Numbered from the stretch's first letter, positions 13,983 to 24,140 are shown. The stretch is 64,000 bases of DNA from Topomyia yanbarensis (GCF_030247195.1 NC_080670.1:28103497-28167496), one strand, 5' to 3'. Notes: a model not told the origin generated them from the sequence alone. Program-made: numbers and translations.

Positions 13983-14200
13983 ATTGTTTTTTGGTCATGG
14001 ATTTCTGGCAAAAATATTCATTTTGTGTCAAATGACCGACGTTTCGAAAGAGTATTCCTTCATCTTCAGGACAAAAACGTCTATAAATATTTTCTTTGTC
14101 AGTCGTTCTTGCCCTGAAGATGTAGATCTACTCCTTCGAAATGTCCGTCATTTGACGTAAAATTAATTTTTTTTCCGAAAGCCGTGACAAAAAACCCATC
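13983..14200. repeat. Foldback (inverted repeat) element
   Basis: The arm at 14,021-14,071 (TTTTGTGTCAAATGACCGAC ... CTTCATCTTCAGG) is complementary to 14,111-14,165 (CCTGAAGATG ... GTCCGTCATTTGACG). Outer segments near 13,985-14,010 and 14,172-14,198 also pair. There is no reading frame. It is MITE-like, with class uncertain because the target duplication is not clear. Confidence 0.65.
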
Positions 14201-14749
14201 TTTCGTTAATCGTTACAATTTAAAACAATATTTATCTGCTGATAAATCCACCTATTGGTGGATTTATTAGGGGATAAATATTAAACTACTGTCCCATTAG
14301 TGTAGTTAACCCCTGCATACCCATGTTGTTCATAAGCAAAAACGTTGTTACACAGCTATAACTTTTGACACAAAACTAAGTACGCCTTTTAATTGGTAAG
14401 GTAACCTTTCATTTGAGTACTAGAATTGAAGTTAACACCATCAGTCTGATTGAAATCCGCTGGAGAAGTGCTGCCACGAGCTTCAGTTTCAGTTAGCCCT
14501 GAAATACCAAATTTTTAAATATGGTTGCATTCTTCCAATATTCAGGAAAAAACTAATAAAACTTATCCCTTCAGACTAAATTTGACTACCGTTTCTATGC
14601 AAATAACACTATTGTAACTGTCCTAAGCTTCGGAAGCTAAAAGAATTAGCAGCTTCTAGCACTGTAAGAGAAGTGTAGTTCTTTGATCAAAATCGGTTTT
14701 TCGTTCTGGAATATTAATTTCCAAAAGTAAAAATTGGATTAAACTAATT

Positions 14750-14990
14750 TGCACATCGTCTCGTCAGTAACTAGTACCAACTGGGTGACTACTTAGAAGA
14801 TGTCTTCAAATTCTTGCTTCCCGAGCCATCACTCAGGACAAGCCAGTTGCTTTAGATGTTCACATGTGTGTCGTGTGAACTGGGTAAATCTTTTTTGCGT
14901 TTAACTAGTGCCAATCTGAGTACTAGTATAGATGGTCTAACTAGACACCAAGTTGGTGCTAGTTACTGACGAGATATGAATTTGAAACAC
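14750..14990. ncRNA. Diverged palindromic hammerhead-family element
   Basis: Two CTGACGA cores face outward: minus at 14,761-14,767 and plus at 14,966-14,972, the same arrangement as in the 22.3-22.6 kb element. The plus copy has a stem I of 13 bp (TAACTAGTGCCAA at 14,902-14,914 with TTGGTGCTAGTTA at 14,953-14,965, two wobble pairs), a GTT cleavage triplet just before it and GAAAC at 14,984-14,988. Stem II and stem III are weak. CUGACGA is compatible with the consensus, in which the fifth position is free. It is probably inactive. Confidence 0.5.
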
Positions 14991-15360
14991 AACACATCGG
15001 AACTTAATTTAGGTTTTTCGTGTTTGACCCTTAACAGTGTTAAGGAAAAATAGTTTCGAGATCACCTCTATGCACTAGAAAAAAGTTGGACATTAAAGGT
15101 TTGATATTTGGAGGACGGAAAACTCATACTGTTCAAAATGGTTGAATGAATTGCGAGAAAGAAACATCAACTCAGTTTCATGCAGTTACTTGACGTCCGA
15201 CTCTCTTAAACAATCCCCAAAAGTGGCAAACTTCTCTACATTTTTCAGGAGTTTGCAGAGTTTCGTATGAGTTCGCTCAGTTCAGCAAGATTTTCGCAAA
15301 TCTCTAGAAGCTTAATATAACTTCGTAGCATCTCTCAGATGTTTGAAGCACTATCTAGAT

Positions 15361-15561
15361 CAGCGGTTCTCACCCTTCTTCGACCCGGGAACCCCTTTGT
15401 AAGCACCTAGGGTTGTAGCGGACCCCCACAGCTTGCCATATATTTTGTGTACTATTCAAATATTATTTTCAGTCTGTTACAAAAAAGTAAATTATCTTCT
15501 TCGCGGACTCCCTGATAACTACTTCACGGCCCCCTAGGCGATCCCAGGTTGAAAATCGCTG
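15361..15561. mobile_element. hAT-type MITE
   Basis: The left end CAGCGGTTCTCACCCTTCTT and the right end (complement CAGCGATTTTCAACCTGGGA) are imperfect terminal inverted repeats of the CAGCGGTTCTCAACC kind seen in many hAT elements. The flanking octamers ATCTAGAT (15,353-15,360) and ATCCATAT (15,562-15,569) agree at 6 of 8 positions, which fits a decayed 8 bp target duplication. It has no coding sequence. Confidence 0.75.
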
Positions 15562-15569
15562 ATCCATAT

Positions 15570-16960
15570 ATTTCCATATCCATATATTAAATTTGTTAGA
15601 TATGACGACCTTAAAACTTTCAGTTCTCTGCATATTGTTAGTCTTAACAAGGTGGGAAGGACTTCGAAATTGAAAGGACTTAGCAGGAACTCTTACTTGA
15701 TACACTGTTCCGGACAAAATGTTCAAATTCGGCTACCTTTTATTTGATGTCTCTTGCAGATCACATATAGGTTAATCAATCACAACAGATTTTATAGTTT
15801 CCATATTTTTTGCTCTTTGGCAATATTATCACCAGGAACTTAATGCTGCAGCTAGTAGCAACATTTTAGTCGCCTCATATGATTATCGCTTGAGCTTCCT
15901 GGCCTGATTAGCAATGAAGCTATAGAATGGCATCGAAAGGTAATCATTGAGAAAGGGTAAAATGTTGCGGTCTTAAGTTGCTTGTGATGACCTAAAGCCT
16001 AAAGAGTGACAATTTATTGTTGGTGTTATGTCTTATTAAAATACGGAAAATCTCCTATTCAACAAAACTATGACAGGTTTGCACGGTTAGCAGTTGGCAA
16101 TTAGTCGATGGATTTTATTTTTCATGGACTAACCGATTCAGAAACTCTCAAGAACTGCTTCATCTTAAATTCCAGTATGGTCGTGTCTTACACGAAACCT
16201 TTTCATTGCTGGAATTGTATAAACTAAAAAAGAGTGAAATGAATAGAAATAGAGAGACAAAAGAATCAATCGACATCAATAAATTCTAGAGCGCCAACAC
16301 TTCACTTCTCTTATTACGAACGTGTTCCCAGCCTTTTCAGGTGGATTTAAGGAGTTTGTTCCCTTTCCTTTGAGCCTTTCCTTTTTTCTTACTGCCATTC
16401 TGGTTCGAAAACGGATTTTAATGTTAATTTAATTGTATTTCCTACTAGGAATTCTCGCAACGCACTAAAATTTATTAAATGCAACAGATGTTCTCGTTTT
16501 TATCGTGATTGGGGTATTTAGGCGGTCAAATCTACAAATCGCTTGCCAGATCAAATTTTTTTTCTACATTTTTCGACATTTTTTTTTTCTTCCGAACATA
16601 CTCCGAAATGCCAAACTCGGACTTTACCACTAAAATTTTGCTGTCGAGGGAGTAAATGTTGAACGATTTTGATGGAAGCTCAGCCGTTCGTCAAGTTTCA
16701 AATCGATTTGGAGAAAGATTTATGCGTCTAGACTTTCCGGACACAAGGTTTATGTGAAGACATTTCGATTTGATGTCTAGTGCACCTAATTTCGGTTTAA
16801 TATTTTGTTTCCACGCGAAATTCGAGTTCTTATTCTACCCTATTTTAAGAAACAAGTGCAAAAAAAAAACAAGAAACCCATTCTTAGCCTTGTACACTGT
16901 AAAATCCTCAAAAATTTAGTCGGCAGACTGATGTCATTCCGTCTAGCTATACGAAAAACG
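15570..16960. other. No recognised gene
   Basis: AT-rich sequence without recognisable domains, RNA genes or clear repeats. It probably belongs to the hdc intron. Confidence 0.4.
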
Positions 16961-16974
16961 TTTCTATAGTTCTA

Positions 16975-17175
16975 TGCTGTATTCCTTCTTAGTGGAGAAA
17001 AATTTAAAAAAAAAAAAACTATGTTCCGCTATCCAAAATGGAGAATGGCTCCAAAACACAAACAGTGTTTTCATTTTTTTTGGAGCTGGCGTCAATTCGG
17101 TGCTAGCTTATTCCTGTTACAAAGTTAGTGTCGGATTCTGATGAGACGATGTCGAAACGCAAAATCCATAACTAA
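16975..17175 (+). mobile_element. Hammerhead-repeat element, deletion derivative (copy B)
   Basis: It starts with CTTCTTAGTGGAGAAAAAT, shared with the 22.2 kb element, then a short internal hairpin (GGCTCCAAAA ... TTTTGGAGC), the ribozyme at 17,089-17,160 and the common end ATCCATAACTAATTTA. It lacks the minus-strand half present at 22.3 kb. No reading frame is present. Confidence 0.65.
17089..17160 (+). ncRNA. Predicted hammerhead ribozyme, copy B
   Basis: In order: stem III GCG (17,089-17,091), TC with cleavage expected after C17,093, stem I of 44 nt (17,094-17,137; AATTCGG pairing with TCGGATT and continuing inward, one mismatch next to the loop), CTGATGA (17,138-17,144), stem II GAC-GAT-GTC (17,145-17,153), GAAA (17,154-17,157) and stem III CGC (17,158-17,160). 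All conserved core residues of the hammerhead family are present. Stem III is the open helix. It lies antisense to hdc. Activity is untested. Confidence 0.8.
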
Positions 17176-17869
17176 TTTAGTTGCTACGTCACAAATTGTG
17201 CACATTTGGGGACTCCACCAGGTTTTTATTCCACCCAAAGTGATCTTTTACTATTTTAAACTGTATTTTCAGATGCCCAATTAGAATTGGTTTGACAGAA
17301 CGACAGAAAATATTTGTAAATAATTTCAGACTATTTCCTTTAAATCGGACTTAATTCTCGACAACTTGAAAAATCTTAAAAATAGCCAAAACAGGATAAG
17401 AAAGTTCTAGAGTTGATAGGAGGTTCAAAATTTTCTGAAGGTTACTGAAACTCTCAATATTTTTTTTGCTGTCAACTTTTCTAAAAGGTCATTCGAAAAG
17501 TCCTTTCGAAAGATTTTCTTTAAGCTTCCACTAGCATTCAGTAATTCTAGCAATCCAGCTAAACATTGTACACACTCCAGGAGGATTACCAATCAACCAC
17601 TCATTGAACATTAAAACTAATTCTGAAACAGTCAAAAGTTTATAGAACTATCTGGAAGCTTAAAGCAATCTTCTAGAAAGTTCTTCGTAAGCACTATAAT
17701 AGCACCCCAAAGCCATACAAAAAAAATCTTTAAAAAAATTACAAAAACGGCTCTCTAAGTCAACTTTAAACCAATTTTGAGCAAAATTTGATTTCACTAC
17801 AGTTACCATAGATGTTTGTCAAAAAATTAAAAAAAAAATAAAATCTGCGTAAAACCTAATTTTTCGCCA

Positions 17870-18075
17870 CTAAGAAGAAAATTATTTAAAACCACATTAG
17901 CGTATTAAGGGCACAAAACCTATAACTAAATTATTTGTGGAATAACCTCAGGAATACAGTTAGTGTTTCCGTTTTATGAAGTTAACGTCAATCCGGCGCT
18001 AGTTCAGTTCTGTCACTAAGTTCTTGTCGGATTCTGATGAGACGAAGTCGAAACCTTATTTCCATAACCAATCAC
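17870..18075 (+). mobile_element. Hammerhead-repeat element, deletion derivative (copy C)
   Basis: Shares TTAAGGGCACAAAACCTATA with the 52.0 kb copy and CTCAGGAATAC with the 22.5 kb copy. It then has the ribozyme region and the end TTTCCATAACCA. A remnant TGGAAT at 17,937 marks where the minus-strand half was deleted. Confidence 0.6.
17985..18056 (+). ncRNA. Hammerhead ribozyme, copy C (stem III damaged)
   Basis: The cleavage triplet GTC ends at 17,989. Stem I is 44 nt (17,990-18,033) with AATCCG pairing with CGGATT. CTGATGA is at 18,034-18,040, stem II GAC-GAA-GTC at 18,041-18,049 and GAAA at 18,050-18,053. Stem III has only the first G-C pair before mismatching (ACG against CCT), so self-cleavage is doubtful. 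Confidence 0.65.
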
Positions 18076-18344
18076 AAATTGCTCGTTTTAGAAGTTTTAA
18101 CTTATATCACTTCGCAATTTTATTTTTTTCTAAAATGTTGAACTTCTGGTACGTTTATCAAAGGTATTGTAATATTTTTTTGCCAACTAGAGAAACTTTT
18201 CCATTACGACCATCATAAATCAGGTTATCTGTAGCGCATTTGTGTCCAAGTTATTTTTTAGTCTATGGAAATAGGCTCTTTTTTCTACGAACTATTTCCT
18301 TCGACGAAACCGACCAAAAAATCTATTCACGATTTCTAAGTCCA

Positions 18345-18385
18345 GGGATTTTCGTTTCGACTTCGTCTCATCAGAATCTGTCACT
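18345..18385 (-). ncRNA. Hammerhead core relic in hdc sense orientation
   Basis: On the minus strand CTGATGA (18,368-18,374), GACGAAGTC (18,359-18,367) and GAAACG (18,353-18,358) form a perfect 3' core. The upstream flank CAGTGACAGATT has no partner for stem I nearby. It lies about 220 bases downstream of the hdc exon on the hdc sense strand, in the presumed intron. As it stands it lacks a complete ribozyme. Confidence 0.5.
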
Positions 18386-18590
18386 GACTTTGACATTCAC
18401 CACGACAATTGCACTAACTGGATGTGCTTTCTGTTAGTGAGTTTCTAACACTCGCAATCTTTTAAATATTCAACGTCACACAAATAATCCAACTCTAACA
18501 AACTAATCAACTTTTTTTCTGCACCAGCGAACCCTTCCCGGTTCCAATTCCAATAAGAATTCTTATAACCAAAAAAAAACGACAAACACC

Positions 18591-18596
18591 ACTCAC
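18591..18596 (-). other. hdc: Splice donor of the hdc exon
   Basis: The minus strand reads GTTAG followed by GTGAGT, a strong 5' splice site. Reading through it would meet TGA one codon later, and the conserved headcase frame continues up to this point, so splicing here is the natural end of the exon. Confidence 0.85.
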
Positions 18597-19606
18597 CTAA
18601 CTCTCTCGGAATAAATCTCCACCTTGGTCTTCGGGGTCAGCGGCATCTTGGCCAGGGCGGCCACCGATCCGCCGATACCGAGCCCGCCGCCGCTATGGAC
18701 CGGCGAAATGCTCTGACAGTCGCTACCGGCGCTGCCCCCGCCCGAAGTCGTGGACGCCACCGAACTGGCCGGCGGGGTACTGGACCCATTGCTGGACGAG
18801 GACAAACTGTTGGTCCGGTTTCGTTCCGTCGAATGTTGCTGCTGCTGCTGCTGATGTTGATGGTGCAGTTGCTGTTGCTGCTGCTGTTGTTGTATTGTGC
18901 TGCTGGTCGTCGTGTTAAGCATCAATGAGGTAGTAAAGTGATCGACCAGTTTCAGCGGATTCAGCAGCGACTGCTGATGGTGACTACCCGGTGTCGTTCC
19001 GTGGGAGTTCGGGCTGTTGGAGGAACTGCTCGACTGGCTGCTCGGGCTGGTCGAGATTGCCAGTGTGGGCTTCTGGTTTTGGCGGTTCTTTTTCTTCTTT
19101 TTCTTGTTGGAATCGTCGTCCAGCCGGGTCGCGAACAGAGAAGTCGGTGGGTTCCAGTCCAGATCCTTACGGATGTGACCGCGACCGCACTTGCAGGTGC
19201 ACGCCTTGAACACCAGATCGTAACCTTTCTTGGTCCAGAGATTCTGCTGTCGCTGCTTGTCCGACCAGGACCGAGCCCGGCCAATGGATTTCAAATAGTT
19301 CAAAACACCTTCTTCCCAGTGCTCGAAACACTCCCGATGCATGTACTGACCGATCGTGCAATTGTCATTGTTGCAGATAACCCGGACGCAATCACGCAGA
19401 TCTTCCAGATTGATGGAACCAAACTCGACCGGTGAGCACTTGAGACAGTCTCCACTGGGGACACAGCAACGGGTCATATGGGCACCCTCGCTACCGGATC
19501 CATCGGCCGATTGCGAGCTTTCGAAACCGTGATCCGAATCCCCTAGAGCCCCAAACAGGTCCAGGGTGGTCGTCCCGGGACCTACGGTTCCTCTTCGAGG
19601 CGCCAT
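18597..19606 (-). CDS. hdc: Headcase protein, first coding exon (partial gene)
   Basis: Headcase (HECA in vertebrates) is a cytoplasmic regulator of imaginal cells, tracheal branching and growth in Drosophila. The exon encodes 336 residues plus two bases. The conserved Cys/His-rich headcase N-terminal region spans about residues 47-145, including CVRVICNNDNC, MHRECFEHWEEGVLNYL, IGRARSWSDKQRQQNLWTKK and CTCKCGRGHIRKD. These blocks match insect and human family members as I know them. After it come a lysine run (168-173), Ser-rich and Gln-rich stretches (238-257, two polyQ blocks) and the segment PKTKVEIYSERV before the donor. I chose the ATG at 19,604-19,606 because it begins MAPRR; the open frame runs 37 codons further upstream (ATG at 19,717), so a longer start is possible. 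The rest of the gene is outside the window or not recognisable in it. Frames on the opposite strand are shadows. Confidence 0.93.
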
Positions 19607-21800
19607 CAGGAGCAACGAATGGTAGGGGTGTAACGCTAAGGTATCTATTTTCGTAGCTTTTAGGAGGTCCCCCGGAAACTCGGGCGGAACACTCGCGGAA
19701 GGATAGTTAATTATCAAAGAAAATCTTCGAAAAAGAAATTAAGTTCGACTAGTCGCGTTTTTTTTTCAGTTGCTCATCCGGAACACTGGACGCCACTGTG
19801 TTCTAATCACTCTAAACGTCTCCAGTTTGTTCGCTGGTTTCTATTGTCCGTCACTTGCACATGAGCTCCCTACTCTTCATCCTGCACTTCACACTTTGCC
19901 AAGCATCTATTTCGGAACGGAAAACATACGGATCAAAATCTTCCCATTCGTAGTTCAAGTACACTTGCCCTAGTTTTGTTTATTTCGTCGGATCCGTCCA
20001 CTCAAAACAGCAAAAAATTCTCCTCTCACTCTCAGTCACTTTGGGCCAATATCGCGTTGTACGTCGTAAGGGAACAAAAATCACCCATTTGGAGATCCCT
20101 GAGAGCTTACACAGATGATAAAGAAGGAAAAAAAAAAAACGACGACGACGACGAACACACTCAACGGTGAAGGAAAAACGGTAGGAAAACGCGAAAAATC
20201 GTTATCACTGAGGTGTCGGACTTTGGCATTTGTTTTTCCTGCACTTCAAACACTGTTGCCCTGCTCTGCAACTTCCCTCTTCCTTGGTCCGGTGTGATTG
20301 ATTTGCGAGGAACGGCTCCGGAAAACCAGATCTATTTTTAAGTTTCTGTTCCTATACACCACAGCTGTGTAGTAGTTTCTCAAGTTTATATTTTTTCGCT
20401 CTGCCTGATTTTGTCTGGTCAAAATCGGAAGAAAATTCTAACTTTACGTAAACAACAACGGAGCGGATCAAAAACGAAAACGGTAATCGACTAAAAACAC
20501 GATACTAATAAACTGTCGAGGCGAAAAGGCCTTTTTTTCCTTTCAACTGACGGCCTTCACGCGAGGCCTGTTTTCACTTTCTGTTCAACCACATGAAAAA
20601 TCGAACGACGGTCCAAGTTAAAGACTCTTCCTTGCCTTGTTCTCGCGCGCGCTCTTGCCTGCAACACACTTCCTTCCTGCACAGCGCTACAAAACACACT
20701 GCCAAAAGCGAAACTGCGACCGAGCCTGTCGACTTGGCGGCCGCTGCTGTTCCCTGTTCTCGACGACAACGACGTCGACGACGACGACGTGGGGGAGAGC
20801 GCGCGGGTTTTCCAGGAGCGAACACGCGGAATAGGAAGAACGTATGACGACGGACGGCACTTCGTCTTCTTCTCCTTCTCAGCCTGATGCCTTCTCCGTT
20901 ACACCGCACCAGCTCATAAGCACACAAACACTCTCACTAGGCAACACTCGCCTTCGTGTCTCTTCTTCTTCTGCTGCTGCTGCAGCTTCTGCTTAGCGTC
21001 CCTTACACAACACTACCACACCCCATTCAGGTTTCCCGCCGCGTCGTGCACTCTCATTCGGTCTCTCTGTCACTGCCAAACAACAACGCCACTGACTCGA
21101 CTCTGACTGAATGTTGCTGCTGCTGCCGGTTCGTACCGACCGGCGAATAATATTCTATAGCGCGTCGTATAGGATTATGTTCTTGCTCGGTAAAAAGCGA
21201 AAACGCAACTAAAATACTACGATCGATGCGGCTTTCTGTATATAGCTATAGTAGTAGGCCCTTGCAACGAGTGGCGTCGCGACGGCATACAGCAGCATAA
21301 AGCACATGCGATGGCCCGAGTTCTCTCGTCGCTCGCTCTCGGCGGGCGGCGAGTCACTCACACTGGTGCGGCGTGGCAATGTACGCACGCTGCCCGGTGT
21401 AAAACGTCAATGTATACATAGGCCGGTGCGCGGTAGGTGAACTCTCTCTCTCTGCCACACTTGGAATTCGATGCACCGCATCCCGCATCGGACTGCTCGA
21501 TGAGAGAGCGAGTTTCTCACTCATCGATTCTCACTGCAATCCAGTTCGGTATATATGTATGTTCCTGTAGTGCGATGCCGGTATGTGCTCTTTGGGCCAT
21601 TCTCTCACGGTTCTGCTTCATATTTCCGCTGCAAAGGAAGAAAGAAGCTTCCTTTATCGGCTTTTGCCTGACTGGCTATGTGCTCCGTCCGTGTTCTATT
21701 GCACTGAGAGTGAGTGGTGTGGGTCGTGGTCGTGGTTGTGATGGGATGGGGGGGGGGGGGGGGTTTGTATTTTTCCCGTTCAACAACTGAGTGGGAGGTT
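19607..21800. promoter_or_regulatory. GC-rich 5' flank of headcase (5' UTR and promoter region likely)
   Basis: Upstream of the hdc exon the sequence becomes GC-rich between about 20,500 and 21,600, with GACGAC, CTGCTG and CT repeats and a G15 run near 21,751-21,765. No transposon is recognisable. This position and composition fit a 5' UTR and promoter for hdc on the minus strand. No TATA box or start site can be fixed by eye. Reading frames on both strands are low-complexity and have no recognised product. Confidence 0.45.
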
Positions 21801-22200
21801 TACTTCCCTTTTCCGCAAACGTACAGGAGCGAATGTGTGTAGCCTTTTGTGACTTTTATTGGAATGAAAATGATGTGAAAACTTGGGCGCTTTCTAGTTT
21901 AATATAATGTGTACTTGAAACATGAGGAAAGCTAGCTAACTTGCGATGTTGAATTGCATTTAATTAGCTGTAGCAGCTTCCAATGATGGTGGAATTGAAA
22001 GATCGGTGCGGTTCATCATTAGTAAACTAAATAAAACGGGAGCTGTCGTAACTTTTAATGAGCGAGCCATTTTTCTACATTGATTGTCATTTTCGACATT
22101 CAATTTCTTTATTCCAAACTGGAAACTGTTTTATTTCAAAGCCATTTGAAATTTTTTTTAAAGAAAACCTAATTTTGATTGGAATAGATGAAGATTTTAT
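21800..22200. other. No recognised feature
   Basis: AT-rich sequence with no motif I can name, between the G-run and the palindromic hammerhead element. Confidence 0.4.
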
Positions 22201-22323
22201 GTTAAAACGGCATCTAATTTATACTTCTCCTTAGTGGAGAATAATTTTGGTGCAAACTATTTTCTCCATTTTTCTTTGCGCGTGAAGAGCACAAAATCTA
22301 TAACTATTTTCATTATGGAATTT

Positions 22324-22397
22324 GCATTTCGACTTCGGTTCATCAGAGTCCGCCACTAGCTTAGTGACAGGATTAAGGTAGCGCCACTGATTGACAC
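22324..22397 (-). ncRNA. Hammerhead region, left half of the palindrome (decayed)
   Basis: On the minus strand: GTGTC (cleavage after C, plus position 22,393), AATCAG, a stem-loop containing CCTTAATCCTGTCACTAAG, GGCGGACT, CTGATGA (22,340-22,346), a mismatched stem II ACC-GAA-GTC, GAAA and TGC. Core boxes are intact but stem I has mismatches and stem II is weak, so activity is doubtful. It is the mirror of the plus-strand copy at 22,557. Confidence 0.55.
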
Positions 22398-22556
22398 TAG
22401 CTTCAAAAAACGGAGACACAAATTGTGTTCCTGAGCAAACCCCCAGTCAAGCGTGATGTCCTGCAAGAGAAAAAAAGAGCTCCTTCTCAAGCGGGACATC
22501 ACGCTTGACTAGGGGTTTGCTCAGGAATACAATTTGTGTCTCCGTTTTTTGGAGCT

Positions 22557-22630
22557 AGCGTCAATCCGGCGCTAACTTAGTCCTGTCACTAGGTTAGTGT
22601 CGGATTCTGATGAGACGAAGTCGAAGCGCT
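22557..22630 (+). ncRNA. Predicted hammerhead ribozyme, copy A
   Basis: Stem III AGCG (22,557-22,560) pairs with CGCT (22,627-22,630). The triplet is GTC, with cleavage expected after C22,562. Stem I is 44 nt (22,563-22,606), an 18 bp helix with wobble pairs closed by the loop TCCTGTCA. CTGATGA is at 22,607-22,613, stem II GAC-GAA-GTC at 22,614-22,622, and GAAG at 22,623-22,626. The last A of the usual GAAA is G here, giving a G-U in place of the A-U next to the cleavage site. That is the only departure from the core consensus. Confidence 0.8.
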
Positions 22631-22849
22631 AATTCCATAACTAATATATCTAATTTATATTTGAAAAGTCATCCACAACAAGGATAAAGTGAAGCTTAAT
22701 TATGAAGCTAAAAGCACAGTCCAAACTACACTGGATCTAATCAATCTCGTTAAAGAAACACGTTAAAAATATTGATCGTTCAACTGTGTATTTTCGCTTG
22801 TTCTGATCAATCAAGATTCACCTACTACGAATAGTATGACCATCGTGCG

Positions 22850-23270
22850 TATAAAAACTAGAGGCAGGAAACAAGTAACAATAAAAAAATAATACAGAAA
22901 AGGTAAAAACTAGGGAGTGAAATTGGGAAATGTAGAAAATCAGAAATAATCAAAATAAAAAAAATTGATGCGAAGTAAAGAAACAACAACTAACAAGGAA
23001 GAAAAAAGTGAAAAAAATTAAAGTACAAGGAAGCAAAAAAGTCGAAAGAAAAATATACAAATAAAAAATAAAAAATAAATAGTAGGCAAAGAATACAAAT
23101 AACAAAAATTAGAAGTAAAATAAAAAAAAATGCTGTGCTAAAGTACAAACCAAAAACCAGTAAGTTACATATAAAATAAATATAGAAAAGTAAAATAAAT
23201 TTTCTTTATATGAGAAAGAGAAAAAAGATAACAAAGCAGTTCGCAAGTAATTTATGATTTGTTGGAGATG
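22850..23270 (+). repeat. A-rich, T-poor low-complexity tract
   Basis: The plus strand is dominated by A runs with scattered AAC, AAG and AAT. The composition is like the much larger tract at 44,580-51,720. No unit length is evident. Confidence 0.7.
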
Positions 23271-24140
23271 TTAAAATTTGTGTATTGAGCCACCATCAGA
23301 AGCATTTTTTTTTTTAAATTCCATGCAGAGCAGATTCTTCCACAGAACTGAAACATGGTAATCTAACTTTCATAAGCACACAAACTGGTCTTAGCATAGA
23401 AAGTGTCAAACACTAGGGTTTTGTAATTTGGAATAGTTCAAGCTAACCGAATTTGCACCACACGAGCTTTGGCATGTGTGGAAATTCTCCAAGATTCTTT
23501 TGTAACAGTGGATTGCAATATGAATGAAGTAATTGAAGTTATTCAAATATTTGTATCACCATACTGTGTTCTTTTACTACAAACAATATATCTACGAAAA
23601 ACCAGCATGAATGCATGCCTATCCCATCGACTATGACTAATCGACTGTCACTCACTTAAATATTGCGTTTCTGAAGGTTTCGGACATTTCTATTTTTTTC
23701 TGTTAGCGGAAACTTTGCCACTGCGACCACTATTCTGGTTATCTTTTGTGGCTGCCCCTGTTTCCTCTACATGTTACAAACTGCCCCATTTCAAAGTAGT
23801 TGGAAGCGAGTTGTTTGTTTGTCCGCATGTTTCACTCCCAAACCATCTTGGACTCACATTTCGGCGACCTTAACGCCAACAGTGCTGCTTGGTTGTCCGA
23901 AAATGTTGCGATTTTTACATGTCTGTAGTTTTGTTTCCTACAGACCTCCGAGCGTTTGTATATTGCATATACCTTATTATTATTTATTAAGGCTTAAACC
24001 TCGAGGGTGATTCGCCATTTTGAAAATAGTATACATTTCATAAATACAAATAATTTTCAAATTAAAAATAGAAAAAAAAATATAAACCACCGAGTATCAT
24101 TTTTGTCAACTATCCTGGGCGCACTGCTTTCCGCTTCTTG
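23270..24140. other. No recognised gene
   Basis: A 79-codon plus frame at 23,771-24,010 has no domain that I recognise. The remainder is AT-rich and featureless. Confidence 0.4.

Larger units (their letters stand above)
22200..22645. mobile_element. Palindromic hammerhead-repeat element (most complete copy)
   Basis: The halves 22,310-22,467 and 22,486-22,645 are inverted copies. The inner arms GAGCAAACCCCCAGTCAAGC and its complement fold tightly around an A-rich loop at 22,475-22,490. Each half carries a hammerhead region facing outward, plus on the right and minus on the left. The left flank has CTTAGTGGAGAATAATTT and CACAAAATCTATAACT, shared with the copies at 17.0, 17.9 and 52.0 kb. There is no reading frame, so it is a non-autonomous element. 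Copies at 17.0, 17.9 and 52.1 kb look like derivatives with the left half deleted. Confidence 0.8.

Noticed and set aside
18695..19435. Plus-strand frames of 72-165 codons over hdc
   Set aside because: They are antisense shadows of the GC-rich headcase exon; only the minus frame has a conserved domain.
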